Origin: Bacteroidota bacterium
GTDB taxonomy: Bacteria > Bacteroidota > Bacteroidia > Bacteroidales > PUMT01
Length of the DNA stretch: 64,000 nucleotides
Direction: 5' to 3'
Assembly: GCA_003554865.1 (NCBI GenBank)
Contig: PWHJ01000122.1
Coordinates: forward strand, 122,398 to 186,397
Position 1 is the stretch's first letter, and each line of letters opens with the position of its first letter. The notes below the pieces were generated by a model. That model saw only the letters and a list, made by a program, of their open reading frames with translations, was not told the DNA's origin and ran no database searches. Shown piece by piece: positions 38,401-46,395 of the stretch. Made by a program: the position numbers and the translations under genes.

Positions 38401-38604
38401 CTCCAACACACGGGTTATATTCTCTTCAATATCCTCGGCATTGGCACCATCATATGTAGTATTTACAGTAATTATGGGAGGCTCGATTTCCGGATACAAA
38501 TCAATTGGCAAATAGAGATACGAGTAAACTCCAAATACCATTAACCCGACAAATACCAGCAGAGTGGTAATGGGCTTCTTTACGGAACTTTTTGTTATTT
38601 TCAT
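35455..38604 (-). CDS. RND-family efflux pump inner-membrane transporter (HAE1-like)
   Basis: A 1049-residue resistance-nodulation-division pump, the usual AcrB-type length. It has 12 membrane helices in two blocks separated by large periplasmic porter loops. The proton-relay Asp pair is in GMVVDDAIVVLENI of helix 4, and the GxSGS-free porter motifs are normal. An 18-base tandem repeat (36227-36262) encodes NENPQG twice in the second periplasmic loop. It is operonic with an adaptor, a TolC-type channel, a TetR regulator and a PG0541 protein. Substrates are unknown. Confidence 0.96.
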   Translation of the reverse strand: MKITKSSVKKPITTLLVFVGLMVFGVYSYLYLPIDLYPEIEPPIITVNTTYDGANAEDIEENITRVLEDNLVMVSNLREISSTSRDNNSTIFLEFEWGINMDEAANEIRDVIDRVERFLPEEAEKPNLFKFDVGMIPVMVLSATADESYPALRQILDDRVVNELNRIDGVGAVNIRGGPTREIQVNVDPQRLEAYNMTVEQLGAVIGQENIDRPAGDMDIGSLNYPVRVEGRFDLSEELNDLVVSSFGGRRVLLEDVAEINDTLEKMRVDERTDGERGARISVQQQSGANAVEISSEIMERLPQIKGALPPDVELTTIVDTSEFIVDSIDSLTQTVLYAGIFVVLVVLFFLGRWRATFIIILTIPVSLIVSFIYLNLTGNTINIISLSSLTLAIGMVVDDAIVVLENITKHIERGSTPKEAAVYGTNEVGLAVVATTLTVIAVFLPLTMVGGLSGIMFRQLGFIVTLVVSISTIAALTLTPMLSSQLLRMNNRREGYGGKITDFSQNILKRLDSFYGNILGWTLRRRIVVVIIAVAAFGGSLGLLNVVGTEFMPMADNDRISAEIELPMGYKVEKTAEFARILEEDIGEKYSDEIEIISTSAGQGEGIFDDSGPNVIEFTFRMTPINERDRDIFEIADLMREDLARYPEIVEYSVYPGGGPGGGQMMMGGSEIEVIISGHDIDASMDLAEVLSERIDEVEGTRDIEISMDRPRPQLEVEFDREKLADHGLRYSTAADYVRNRIAGFTATRFREAGEEFDVVVRYGEEHRQNIEDIENILFYNENPQGNENPQGRMETIRLRELGWVEERLSPPVIERLNRQRTITVSSSLHGVALGEAVENIEKVVGQVDTPEGTTIEIGGTVEDQQEAFSDLFTLLLLVIMLVYIVMASQFESFRSPFIIMLSLPFAFTGVFLALFITGTTLNLISLIGSVLLVGIVVKNGIVLVDFINLMRDRGLAISQAIIISGKSRLRPVLMTTLTTILAMMPLAIGIGEGAEIWQPMGIAIIGGLAFSTLVTLLFIPVVYSAFGANRLRRERKRMAHEMGFNGE
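36227..36262 (-). repeat. 18-bp in-frame tandem direct repeat inside the RND pump
   Basis: CCTTGCGGGTTTTCATTG occurs twice in a row (36227-36244 and 36245-36262). On the coding strand it adds NENPQGNENPQG near residues 781-793. The copies are identical, so it is probably a recent duplication and could slip in length by six codons. Confidence 0.9.
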
Positions 38605-38670
38605 TTTACTATTCCTTCTTACTTATTTTTCCACTCAAACCAACCTCGACTTAAGCCTGGCTGCACATTT

Positions 38671-39705
38671 TTATTCCTCAACAATCACAGCAGATTCGTC
38701 AATTAGACGGGCCTGTCCGGCAACCACCAGTTCTTCGCCAACTTCAACTCCACCGTGGATAGCTATTTTTTCATCACCCAAACGCCCGGTCTCAACGGTA
38801 CGCCTTTTAGCTATTCCATCCTCAACAACAAAGACATATCTGTCGTCTGTCCCTCTCTGTCTCATAACAGCCACATCGGGAACTGTTATCATTTCCTGTT
38901 TTCCGAAATCAATCCCCACCCTTGAAAACATTCCGGGTCTTACAGTAAAATCATCGTTGTACACCTTCACCTCTATTGTAAAAGTTCTGCTGGCACGGTC
39001 AATCGTGGGATGAATATTATATACAGTGCCTTCAAATGTATTATCAGGATAAATGTCAAGATTTATCTTTGCGCCCATATTTTTCTCAACACGGGGAAAA
39101 TATACCTCCGAGATATCAATAAAAACTTTTAACGGGTTAAGCTTTTCGACCGTCAGTATTGCTGTTTTCCCTTCCTCAGTAGTAGGACTTCCGGTAAACA
39201 TCTCTCCATCGTCAAAAAACCTTCCTGTCACGAACCCGTCAACCGGCGAACGCAGCTGCGTGTTCCTGAGAAGATTCTCATAGTTTGCTTTTATTCTTTC
39301 ATGCTGATTCTCAACACGGTCGTATTCCTGTTGGGAAACCGAACCCACTTCAAGCAAAGTATCCAGGCGGGCAAGCTCTCTTTCAAGCTCATTTAACTGA
39401 ACCCTTGTATCATGGAGCTGAGTTTCGTCCATTTGCACAAGCAGCTCTCCCTCAGACACACGATCCCCCTCTTTCACAAAAATCTCGTCAATCCTGCCGG
39501 GATTTGCCGGACTGATATGATTCTTGTAAAACGGTTGTATGGTCCCGGTAAACCATGCCACCTCGTCAACTTCAGATTTTGTTACCTCCTCTGTTCTTAC
39601 CCTGATCGCTTCCTCTTCTTCCACTTCACCGTTCTCTGCCGGTGAACAGGAGGCCAATGCAACCACAGCAAAAAGAATTAGATTAAATAGTAAAGACTCT
39701 CTCAT
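38671..39705 (-). CDS. RND efflux periplasmic adaptor lipoprotein
   Basis: A 344-residue membrane fusion protein. The type II signal ends in LASC (Cys about 20), so it is a lipoprotein. A barrel-sandwich (HlyD-like) domain starts near 60 with PANPGRIDEIFVKEGDRVSEGELLVQMD, an alpha-helical hairpin follows (about 90-140), then the second lipoyl half with SPVDGFVTGRFFDDGEMF, and a beta-barrel and membrane-proximal domain. It bridges the RND pump and the TolC channel. It lies 66 bases upstream of the pump gene. Confidence 0.95.
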   Translation of the reverse strand: MRESLLFNLILFAVVALASCSPAENGEVEEEEAIRVRTEEVTKSEVDEVAWFTGTIQPFYKNHISPANPGRIDEIFVKEGDRVSEGELLVQMDETQLHDTRVQLNELERELARLDTLLEVGSVSQQEYDRVENQHERIKANYENLLRNTQLRSPVDGFVTGRFFDDGEMFTGSPTTEEGKTAILTVEKLNPLKVFIDISEVYFPRVEKNMGAKINLDIYPDNTFEGTVYNIHPTIDRASRTFTIEVKVYNDDFTVRPGMFSRVGIDFGKQEMITVPDVAVMRQRGTDDRYVFVVEDGIAKRRTVETGRLGDEKIAIHGGVEVGEELVVAGQARLIDESAVIVEE

Positions 39706-39751
39706 TTCTTAAATATTATTTATTTTATTATTCTGTAAGCTCGTATTTTAT

Positions 39752-41092
39752 TTACTTTATTATTCCTGTAACTTTTTTGTATTCGGTCATTTCTGAAAGA
39801 TATTCAAACATTGCCTGTTTTAAGCTGAGTCTTGCCTCGGTAAGATCAGTCTCGCTGTCTCTGAGCTCCGTAATATTCCCGGTTCCTGATCTGTACCTTG
39901 TACGTGCAATTTCGTATCCCCTTTCGGCAAGCTCTACATTCTCTTTTCTGGATTCAACCTCCTCAATAGCTTTTTCCATATTTTTAAGGGAGTTTGTCGC
40001 TGCCATACCAAGGTTATCTCTCATATACTCTTTTTGCATCTCTGCCTGTTTCATTGAAACTTTCATTTGCTGCTCCCTGTTTCTATAAGTAAATCCGGTA
40101 AATATGGGTATATTAATACTGAAGCCAGCTGACACGGAAGTAACCCAGTTATAATCCATAACATCCAAGTCATCACTCTGGGCCTGTGTCTGTAAATTAC
40201 CGAATCCACTAACAGTAGGCAGTCTTTGCCTGCGTAACATTTCGTATTGCCTCTCAAGCATCTGCTTCTCAAGATCCATTTGTTGTAACTCACTGCTGGC
40301 GGTCACGTCAATATCTTCCTGGGTATCTGCAATAACATGAATATACTCATCTTTATATTCATCCAGTTCGCCATCTAGTTCAATCTCAACTTCATTGCTT
40401 ACCCCCATAAGTATCTGCAATCTTAGAACAGCCATACGAAAATTATTTTCGGCATCGACAACCGAGGGCTCTAGATTTCTAACTCTCACCTCAGCACTTA
40501 TCTTATCATATTCAGAAACCACACCCTGCTCATACATGCTTTTCACATTTTCCAGGTTAGTTTTGGCATTTTCATAGCTGGTTTTCATAACCTTTTCTGC
40601 TTCCCTGGCAAGCAGGGCTGAAAAAAAAGCATCCATAACATCTGCTGTAAGCTCTTGTCTGTTGCCCCGTGCAGCTTCAACCGCCATCTCAATATCCTTT
40701 TCACTGATTTCAATACTTTTGAGCAGGGGTGCCGAATACAAGGGCATTGAAGCACTAAACCCGGCATCATAACTGTGTTTTGATCCGATCTCAATATAAT
40801 CTCCCATCGGATGGCCTGGCTCGAGAAATATAACAGGTCTTTTTATATTGCCTGTATAACTGGCACTTGCATCCACATGAGGTAAAAACTCCCCTCTGTT
40901 TTCACTCAGTGCATACTCTTTTTTCACAATTTCCTGTTCAGCGATCTTCACGGTAGGATTCTCTGAAATTGCAATTTCAATCGCCTCTTCAAGATCAATT
41001 GACAATTTATCTTGCTGGGCATAAACCGTTCCGAATATAAGGAACATTAAAAAAGCTGCTATTATGTATTTTTTCGAGATACTTAAGCACAT
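39752..41092 (-). CDS. TolC-family outer-membrane efflux channel
   Basis: A 446-residue outer-membrane factor. The ATG at 41092 is chosen because it gives the signal MCLSISKKYIIAAFLMFLIFGTVYAQ; an ORF start 31 codons upstream would precede it with unlikely sequence. Two OEP repeats (about 30-210 and 240-440) of coiled coils are visible. It forms the exit duct for the RND pump. It begins 46 bases upstream of the adaptor gene and follows the TetR gene by 124 bases. Confidence 0.94.
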   Translation of the reverse strand: MCLSISKKYIIAAFLMFLIFGTVYAQQDKLSIDLEEAIEIAISENPTVKIAEQEIVKKEYALSENRGEFLPHVDASASYTGNIKRPVIFLEPGHPMGDYIEIGSKHSYDAGFSASMPLYSAPLLKSIEISEKDIEMAVEAARGNRQELTADVMDAFFSALLAREAEKVMKTSYENAKTNLENVKSMYEQGVVSEYDKISAEVRVRNLEPSVVDAENNFRMAVLRLQILMGVSNEVEIELDGELDEYKDEYIHVIADTQEDIDVTASSELQQMDLEKQMLERQYEMLRRQRLPTVSGFGNLQTQAQSDDLDVMDYNWVTSVSAGFSINIPIFTGFTYRNREQQMKVSMKQAEMQKEYMRDNLGMAATNSLKNMEKAIEEVESRKENVELAERGYEIARTRYRSGTGNITELRDSETDLTEARLSLKQAMFEYLSEMTEYKKVTGIIK

Positions 41093-41216
41093 ATTTAAAT
41101 GATTTAATATTATGACTGCAAAAAAAGGTTTTTGCTGAAGGTGAAATCCATTCTTTTTAAAAGAAGTCAGCGGGCAAGATAACAAACCCTGCAGGTTTTC
41201 TTAACCTTAATCCCTC

Positions 41217-41864
41217 TTATTTGGCGGATACCTGTCTTTTCTTTTTATCTTCGACTACCACCTCATCCCCAATATGTTTATCGATCAGGTTTATTCCCTC
41301 TGGTGTTGCCAGACCACGGGTAAAAGTCAGCACCATATTCCTGAAAACCTCAGTTAATGAAAATTTTTCCGGCGGGAAAACCTCTTCATCCGACAAAATA
41401 TTCAGCTGTTCAATAATAATGCAGGCGACTATATCCACATTTATGTCATTGCGGTAAAATCCCTCTTCAATTCCCTTATCCAGCATTATTTTTATGATAT
41501 TGTAACTGTTTACATTGTAAAGCTCGATTTTTTCTCTCCAGATATTGGGATACAGTCTTCTGAGATCACTGAAAAAAAGAGGATTGACCGCCCGAAGCAC
41601 TTCTGTTCCCTTAGCCAGAAATGCAATTACTGTCTTAACAATATTATTGCTTTCCCTTAAAATTTTTTCATTTTCTTCACTTTGTTTTTCAATATCATAA
41701 TCCAGACAACTGCGGATTAACTCATCTTTATTGGTGAAGTATTCATAAATGGTACGCTTGGAGATACCCATACACCTTGCAATATCATCCATTTTTACCT
41801 TCTTTATGCCCTCTTTCAAAAAAAGTGCACCCGCAGTTTCAATAATGTTAATTCTCACATCCAT
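41217..41864 (-). CDS. TetR-family transcriptional regulator of the efflux operon
   Basis: A 215-residue repressor-like protein. The N-terminal helix-turn-helix is in MDDIARCMGISKRTIYEYFTNKDELI, and the C-terminal domain has a Bacteroidota TetR ligand-binding pattern. The ATG at 41864 is chosen: the longer frame starts at a TTG at 41891 that lies inside the promoter's -7 box. As the first gene it is probably autorepressing and induced by pump substrates. Confidence 0.9.
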   Translation of the reverse strand: MDVRINIIETAGALFLKEGIKKVKMDDIARCMGISKRTIYEYFTNKDELIRSCLDYDIEKQSEENEKILRESNNIVKTVIAFLAKGTEVLRAVNPLFFSDLRRLYPNIWREKIELYNVNSYNIIKIMLDKGIEEGFYRNDINVDIVACIIIEQLNILSDEEVFPPEKFSLTEVFRNMVLTFTRGLATPEGINLIDKHIGDEVVVEDKKKRQVSAK

Positions 41865-41888
41865 TGCTGTTATTTTAAAAGTTGGGTG

Positions 41889-41920
41889 CAAAAGTAAGTT
41901 AAAACTATTTTAATTACAAA
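41889..41920 (-). promoter_or_regulatory. Promoter of the TetR-efflux operon
   Basis: On the minus strand, TTTG (41917-41920) and TACTTTTG (41889-41896) are 20 bases apart. Both elements match the Bacteroidota consensus, with one base more than the usual spacer. The TTG of a longer TetR frame lies inside the -7 element, which supports the ATG at 41864. Confidence 0.75.
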
Positions 41921-42099
41921 AGTTTTCGACAAAAACTTAAGTTAAAAAATCTTAATGGCAATCTGTAAATTAATTAGTTATTACAACCTGGAGTTGTTGG
42001 AGTTAAAAAAAGAGGTGTTTTTGTAACATAGTTAAAACACTGCCGTAAACTTGTAAAAATCTATGGATTAATTATACAAAAACCCTTAATGTGTATGTC

Positions 42100-42243
42100 A
42101 TGAAATTAAAAAGAGTGCTGATATTTATTGCAATAACTATTTCAATGGGATTACTTATGTCTTCATGTTACTTTAACCGCCCGGTATGTCCTGCATATGC
42201 CGAATCAGCTGAATCAGAGCAGATTGAAAATGAGGCCACGTAA
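42100..42243 (+). CDS. Very small lipoprotein (47 residues)
   Basis: An ATG at 42100 opens a 47-codon frame: MKLKRVLIFIAITISMGLLMSSC is a clear type II signal with a lipobox Cys23, followed by YFNRPVCPAYAESAESEQIE and a TAA at 42241-42243. It ends 11 bases before the convergent Rieske-like gene. It is too small for family assignment. The lipobox, basic start and acidic tail make it a real candidate. Confidence 0.6.
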   Translation: MKLKRVLIFIAITISMGLLMSSCYFNRPVCPAYAESAESEQIENEAT

Positions 42244-42254
42244 CACATTAGCGA

Positions 42255-42674
42255 TTAGTTGGTTATATACAATACTCCGCCTGAAACATAAGTTCTGTAT
42301 TTCTTCAGTGGTCTGCTTGCCGGACTGCGATCCGGTGAACCGCAAGTTACAACAAACCTCGAATTACAGCAGGGGCAAACCGCAAAAAGGTTATCTTCCA
42401 ATTTAACTATGCAGTTGTGTGAGGGTTCATACGGACATGTACGATCGTAGGCCTTGAAAACGTTATCGGGTTCCCGGTAAATAATAATTCCGTTCAACCC
42501 TCCGTTTATTGTGTCAGAGCTCCCTACACCAAGATGAGCAAGGTCGGTATGTATGTCAAGGCGAATGTCGACCTTTACATAAGGAAACCAATCGTCTCCA
42601 TCATCACATGAAATAAAAAAAACAGGGATTAATAAAAAAAATAAAATATTTATTATTTTTGCTATAAGTGTCAA
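42255..42674 (-). CDS. Rieske-like lipoprotein with altered cluster ligands
   Basis: A 139-residue lipoprotein (signal with lipobox Cys23, FISC). The domain shows two Rieske-type boxes: box I has Cys80-Pro-Tyr82 with Cys88 eight residues on, where the family has C-x-H; box II is CPCCNSRF (Cys100, Cys102, Cys103), where the family has C-P-C-H-G-S. Both histidine ligands are missing. The flanking pattern SRFVVT..PLKKYRTYVSGGVLYI fits the fold. The only in-frame start before the signal is TTG. It may bind a Cys-ligated cluster or none. Confidence 0.68.
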   Translation of the reverse strand: MTLIAKIINILFFLLIPVFFISCDDGDDWFPYVKVDIRLDIHTDLAHLGVGSSDTINGGLNGIIIYREPDNVFKAYDRTCPYEPSHNCIVKLEDNLFAVCPCCNSRFVVTCGSPDRSPASRPLKKYRTYVSGGVLYITN

Positions 42675-42780
42675 GATGCCGAAAGTTTAAAAACTGTACT
42701 AAATTAAGGCTTTTTAATTACAATGCTTACTTTAGGAACGGTTTTTTTTATTATATTGCTTAAACTTTACCGCTTAAAAT

Positions 42781-43206
42781 ATGGAAGGATTAGTTGAGAG
42801 TCTTATTTATCTTTTAATTGCCGTTGTAGTGCTTGTTATGAGCATGAAAGGTGGCAAAAAGAAGGAGCCCGCTGTGGAAACAACGGAGGAGTATCCAGCA
42901 GGAGATGATGTATATGAGCCTGCCGTAGAAAAGCAGAAGCCTCAAACTGTTAAGCAGCCGGTTACTTCAGCCCCAAAGGGTGAGAAAGAATCGCCCTGGA
43001 TAAGCGATAAGGAAGCCAAGGATTCAGTATTGGATGCCGAATCAGTACTGAAGGAAGCAAACACTAATCCCATTGCACAAAAGGAAGTGCAGGAGGAAGA
43101 CTCGAAAGATCACTACGGAGAAAATAAAAAGAAACGGCAAGTATTCGAATTCGATTTAAAAAAAGCTGTTATTTACAATGCCCTGCTTGATCGCCAGGAG
43201 TACTGA
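42781..43206 (+). CDS. Small membrane-anchored protein, unknown function
   Basis: A 141-residue protein with a single membrane helix at about 5-20 (LVESLIYLLIAVVVLVMSM), then a long hydrophilic, Lys/Glu-rich, low-complexity tail ending in VFEFDLKKAVIYNALLDRQEY. Proteins of this shape with a conserved FDLKKAVIYxxIL-type C-terminus are common in Bacteroidota, but no function is known. It lies upstream of greA on the same strand, 214 bases away. Confidence 0.75.
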   Translation: MEGLVESLIYLLIAVVVLVMSMKGGKKKEPAVETTEEYPAGDDVYEPAVEKQKPQTVKQPVTSAPKGEKESPWISDKEAKDSVLDAESVLKEANTNPIAQKEVQEEDSKDHYGENKKKRQVFEFDLKKAVIYNALLDRQEY

Positions 43207-43420
43207 AACTCTTCATTTTCCCTGATTTTCTTTATATATATAAATCCATTTAACCCAATTTAACTATTATTTTAAGGTCGTAAAAAACAACTGTTAAGCA
43301 TTTTATTTGCTTTAAGTGACGATTTACTTATTTTTTAAGTAAAAAAAACAATTTTATCTTAATCAGAAGAGGTTACAGTGTGCAAAGCACTTTTTTATTT
43401 AAATAACAAAAAAAATAAAA

Positions 43421-43894
43421 ATGAACAAAGTTTCTTATTTAACACAGGAGGGATTGTCAAAGCTGAAGGCTGAACTGGATCATCTGAAAAATGTTGAGCG
43501 CCCCTCCATATCCAGAGAGATAAGTGAAGCCAGAGAAAAGGGAGATCTGTCTGAAAACGCTGAATACAATGCTGCAAAGGAAGCTCAGGCCATGCTGGAG
43601 TTAAAAATATCAAAGCTTGAGGACAGCATTGCAAATGCAAGAGTTATTGACGAATCTTTGATAGACCTGAACAAAGTTCAGATCTTTAACAGGGTTAAGA
43701 TCGCCAACAAGAAAAACAATGCCATAATGGAATATGTCATTGTGTCGGAAAGTGAAGCTGACCTGAAAGCAGGCAAACTTTCAGTCACCACCCCCATTGC
43801 AAGAGGACTTCTGGGTAAGAAAGTGGGAGATGTGGTTAAAATAAACGTGCCCTCCGGTACCGTTGAAATCGAGATACTTGAAATATCACGATAA
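43421..43894 (+). CDS. greA: Transcription elongation factor GreA
   Basis: A 157-residue factor that helps backtracked RNA polymerase cleave its transcript. The N-terminal coiled-coil hairpin (KLKAELDHLKNVERPSISREISEAREKGDLSENAEYNAAKE) has the Asp-Glu tip, and the C-terminal FKBP-like domain has TPIARGLLGKKVGDVVKI. Length is normal. It overlaps nothing but is followed after 16 bases by a HIT gene, so they are cotranscribed. Confidence 0.97.
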   Translation: MNKVSYLTQEGLSKLKAELDHLKNVERPSISREISEAREKGDLSENAEYNAAKEAQAMLELKISKLEDSIANARVIDESLIDLNKVQIFNRVKIANKKNNAIMEYVIVSESEADLKAGKLSVTTPIARGLLGKKVGDVVKINVPSGTVEIEILEISR

Positions 43895-43910
43895 TCTTAA
43901 ATATTACAAT

Positions 43911-44303
43911 ATGTCAACATTATTTACCAGGATCATCAAAGGGGAGCTTCCCTCCTACAAAATTGCAGAAGATGACAATTATTTTGCATTTTTAGATATA
44001 TATCCGCTGGCAAAAGGACATACCCTGGTTATCCCCAAAAAAGAGATTGATTATATATTTGATCTTGACGACGAGACCCTGGCCGGAATTAACGTATTTG
44101 CCAAGGGTATTGCCAAAGCAATCGAAAAATCAGTTCCCTGCAGGCGTGTGGGAATTGCAGTGCTCGGACTTGAAATTCCTCACGCACACATTCACCTAAT
44201 ACCCATTAATAAACTGGAAGATATAAACTTTGGGCGCCCCAAGCTTAAGCTTTCAGAAAAAGAATTGGATGATATTGCGGGAAAAATCAGGAATAATCTT
44301 TAA
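43911..44303 (+). CDS. HIT family nucleotide-binding hydrolase
   Basis: A 130-residue histidine-triad protein. The ATG at 43911 gives the standard start MSTLFTRIIKGELPSYK; an ORF start 16 codons upstream lies inside greA's end. The triad is His91-x-His93-x-His95 in IPHAHIHLIP. Such enzymes hydrolyse AMP-linked phosphoramidates or dinucleoside polyphosphates. It is 16 bases downstream of greA. Confidence 0.92.
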   Translation: MSTLFTRIIKGELPSYKIAEDDNYFAFLDIYPLAKGHTLVIPKKEIDYIFDLDDETLAGINVFAKGIAKAIEKSVPCRRVGIAVLGLEIPHAHIHLIPINKLEDINFGRPKLKLSEKELDDIAGKIRNNL

Positions 44304-44355
44304 ATATCTGTTCAAAACATTAAGATCAACCCTTTACAATTACATCTTATAAAAG

Positions 44356-44910
44356 TCACTTTTTCAATCTGTCCCTGTTTTTGTTAACATAATCCTTCCA
44401 GGTTTTATAGCCCGCCTTTGTTTCAGAAAAAGGGGAGCGGTAAAAGTGGCACAGGGCCGCTGCAAGTCCATCGGTAGCATCCAGATTGACAGGCAACTCA
44501 TCCATCTTTAACTGACGTTTTAAAACAGATGCAACTTGTTGCTTGGAGGAATTACCGTACCCTGTTATGGAAAGCTTTATTTTAAGAGGGGCATATTCAA
44601 ATATGGGTACAGAACGGTACAGGCCGGCAGCCATAGCCACTCCCTGAGCTCTGCCCAGCTTAAGCATTGACTGTACATTCCTGCCGTAAAATGGAGACTC
44701 TATAGCAATTTCATCGGGAAGATACTGATCTATAAGCTGCAATGTGCGTTCAAAAATCTTTTTAAGTTTTAGGGGATGATCCTGCAATTTGGCCAGATCT
44801 ATATATCCGAGGGTTACAACCTCAGGCACACCTGCGGTTTCCCTTATAACTCCGTATCCCATGATAGTTGTACCGGGATCTATCCCCAATATTACTCTTT
44901 CATTTTCCAA
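44356..44910 (-). CDS. ruvC: Crossover junction endodeoxyribonuclease RuvC
   Basis: A 184-residue Holliday-junction resolvase. The four acidic residues are present: Asp11 in LGIDPGTT, Glu71 in IAIESPFYGRN, and Asp144 and Asp147 in LDATDGLAAALCH. The start is a TTG at 44910; the frame has no ATG near the family start, and the ORF closes upstream at an in-frame stop. A short AAACGGAAG stretch precedes it. It is a single gene, convergent with the HIT gene and upstream of the S41 gene on the same strand, so orientation is to the left. Confidence 0.95.
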   Translation of the reverse strand: MENERVILGIDPGTTIMGYGVIRETAGVPEVVTLGYIDLAKLQDHPLKLKKIFERTLQLIDQYLPDEIAIESPFYGRNVQSMLKLGRAQGVAMAAGLYRSVPIFEYAPLKIKLSITGYGNSSKQQVASVLKRQLKMDELPVNLDATDGLAAALCHFYRSPFSETKAGYKTWKDYVNKNRDRLKK

Positions 44911-44970
44911 GCAAACTTCCGTTTTTATTGTTCAACTTACCTGCTCCTAAACAGAAATCATGGATAATTC

Positions 44971-46266
44971 CTAATGTGCACCGATGATCCTGCGCATCCC
45001 CCTCATCTGCAACATTGGTTGATGGTAAAAATCAAGCATCTTGGTAGCGGGAGAGAGGGAAAAAGTTCCTGTCTCTATATAATTCAATGCTTCCCTGAGG
45101 CTAAGTTCTTCGGGATCACCAAACATTCTGCTCAGATCATCATCAACGTATCCATCGGCCGGCAATCCGTCAAAATACTCCCCCTCACCGTTGGCATTGA
45201 CTATCTTAAAGGTAATGGGAACAAAGGCATATTCCCTGTAATACCAGCTGTTCATTCCCATAGGCTTTCCTGAAGTATTGTTCCCTACAACCACTACAGG
45301 CAAATAGGGTTTCAACCCGTTAATAACCATCTCACTGGCCGAGGCAGTTGAACGGGTGGAAATAACTACAAGCTCTTCAATATTTAAAGGATAATCGGGG
45401 ACCTTGAAACTGTCAATAAAATTGCTTTCGCTTTGCTGATCATTGTAGACATATTCTGTAAAAGACTGATCTATAACCGAAGACCCGCCAATGGTCGAAG
45501 CTATGTAATTGGCAACATCTGTCTGGCCACCGGAATTATACCTCAAATCCAGTATCAAATTATCAATACCTTCCTCCAGAAAATAGGAAAAAACAGTGTC
45601 TGCCTCGTCCCGGGAGGGGCCTGTAAAGCCTTTGTAAACAATGTAGCCGGTTTTCCGCCCCCCATGTTCAAACACCTCCTTATGCAACACGGAATTCATT
45701 ATTATTTCTTTCTTTTCATCAGTTACATCAACAATATCATTACCGGGGGAAATAAACCTGAAACTATTTGTAATACCTACATCATTGGGTCCCAAAAGTT
45801 CATTAATATTTGTGTTTCGCGATATCTGACGGTCATTAATTCTTTCAATTATCCAGCTGCGACGCACCCCAAATTCGAAAAGAGCTGTATTTTCAAATAC
45901 AAAGGTGACCCTGAGATTATCCTGAGCATCCCACCCGCTGCCAAATCCATGCCCAATAAATTTCGAATCCCTGTAGTAAGACTCAAACTCTTCCCTTGTA
46001 GTGACAAAACTCCACGGGTCTTTGCTGTAACGTACCGCTTCCAGAACCCGGTAAGGAGACTGGTAAACGGAGGGATCAATGTCGGGCATCTTGTCATACC
46101 AAAAATACCAGTCTTTCATCAGATCGAGAAAAGTAGTGTTGTCAACAACCCTTTGATCATAATCATTATCATTGTCATCTTTCCTGCAGGAAGCAACAAA
46201 AAGCAAAGCTCCAACAAGAACAGACAGGGTAAGCTGTCTGAAAAAGGGCAAAAATGAATTTTGCAT
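44971..46266 (-). CDS. S41 family C-terminal-processing peptidase, lipoprotein
   Basis: A 431-residue lipoprotein protease. The type II signal ends in FVASC (Cys27 or so) followed by RKDDNDND. It has an N-terminal S41 non-catalytic region, a PDZ-like part, and a catalytic serine in STASASEMVINGL with Lys in NTSGKPMG, the usual Ser-Lys order. It probably processes or degrades envelope proteins. It is monocistronic, divergent from nothing close, and upstream of ruvC by 60 bases. Confidence 0.9.
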   Translation of the reverse strand: MQNSFLPFFRQLTLSVLVGALLFVASCRKDDNDNDYDQRVVDNTTFLDLMKDWYFWYDKMPDIDPSVYQSPYRVLEAVRYSKDPWSFVTTREEFESYYRDSKFIGHGFGSGWDAQDNLRVTFVFENTALFEFGVRRSWIIERINDRQISRNTNINELLGPNDVGITNSFRFISPGNDIVDVTDEKKEIIMNSVLHKEVFEHGGRKTGYIVYKGFTGPSRDEADTVFSYFLEEGIDNLILDLRYNSGGQTDVANYIASTIGGSSVIDQSFTEYVYNDQQSESNFIDSFKVPDYPLNIEELVVISTRSTASASEMVINGLKPYLPVVVVGNNTSGKPMGMNSWYYREYAFVPITFKIVNANGEGEYFDGLPADGYVDDDLSRMFGDPEELSLREALNYIETGTFSLSPATKMLDFYHQPMLQMRGMRRIIGAH

Positions 46267-46395
46267 AACACAAGCTGGATTAATATGATTATTATGTTGA
46301 CTTGCCTGTTAATGCCAAAATACGATATTTAAAACGTTTTGACTTCAGGATTTGTTCATCATTTATACATATCTTTTTGTGAGTCTTTAGAATCA

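Noticed and set aside
45433-46257. Long open frame (274 codons) on the plus strand
   Set aside because: It lies opposite the S41 peptidase gene, has no recognisable domain and no start signals, and is best explained as an antisense shadow.
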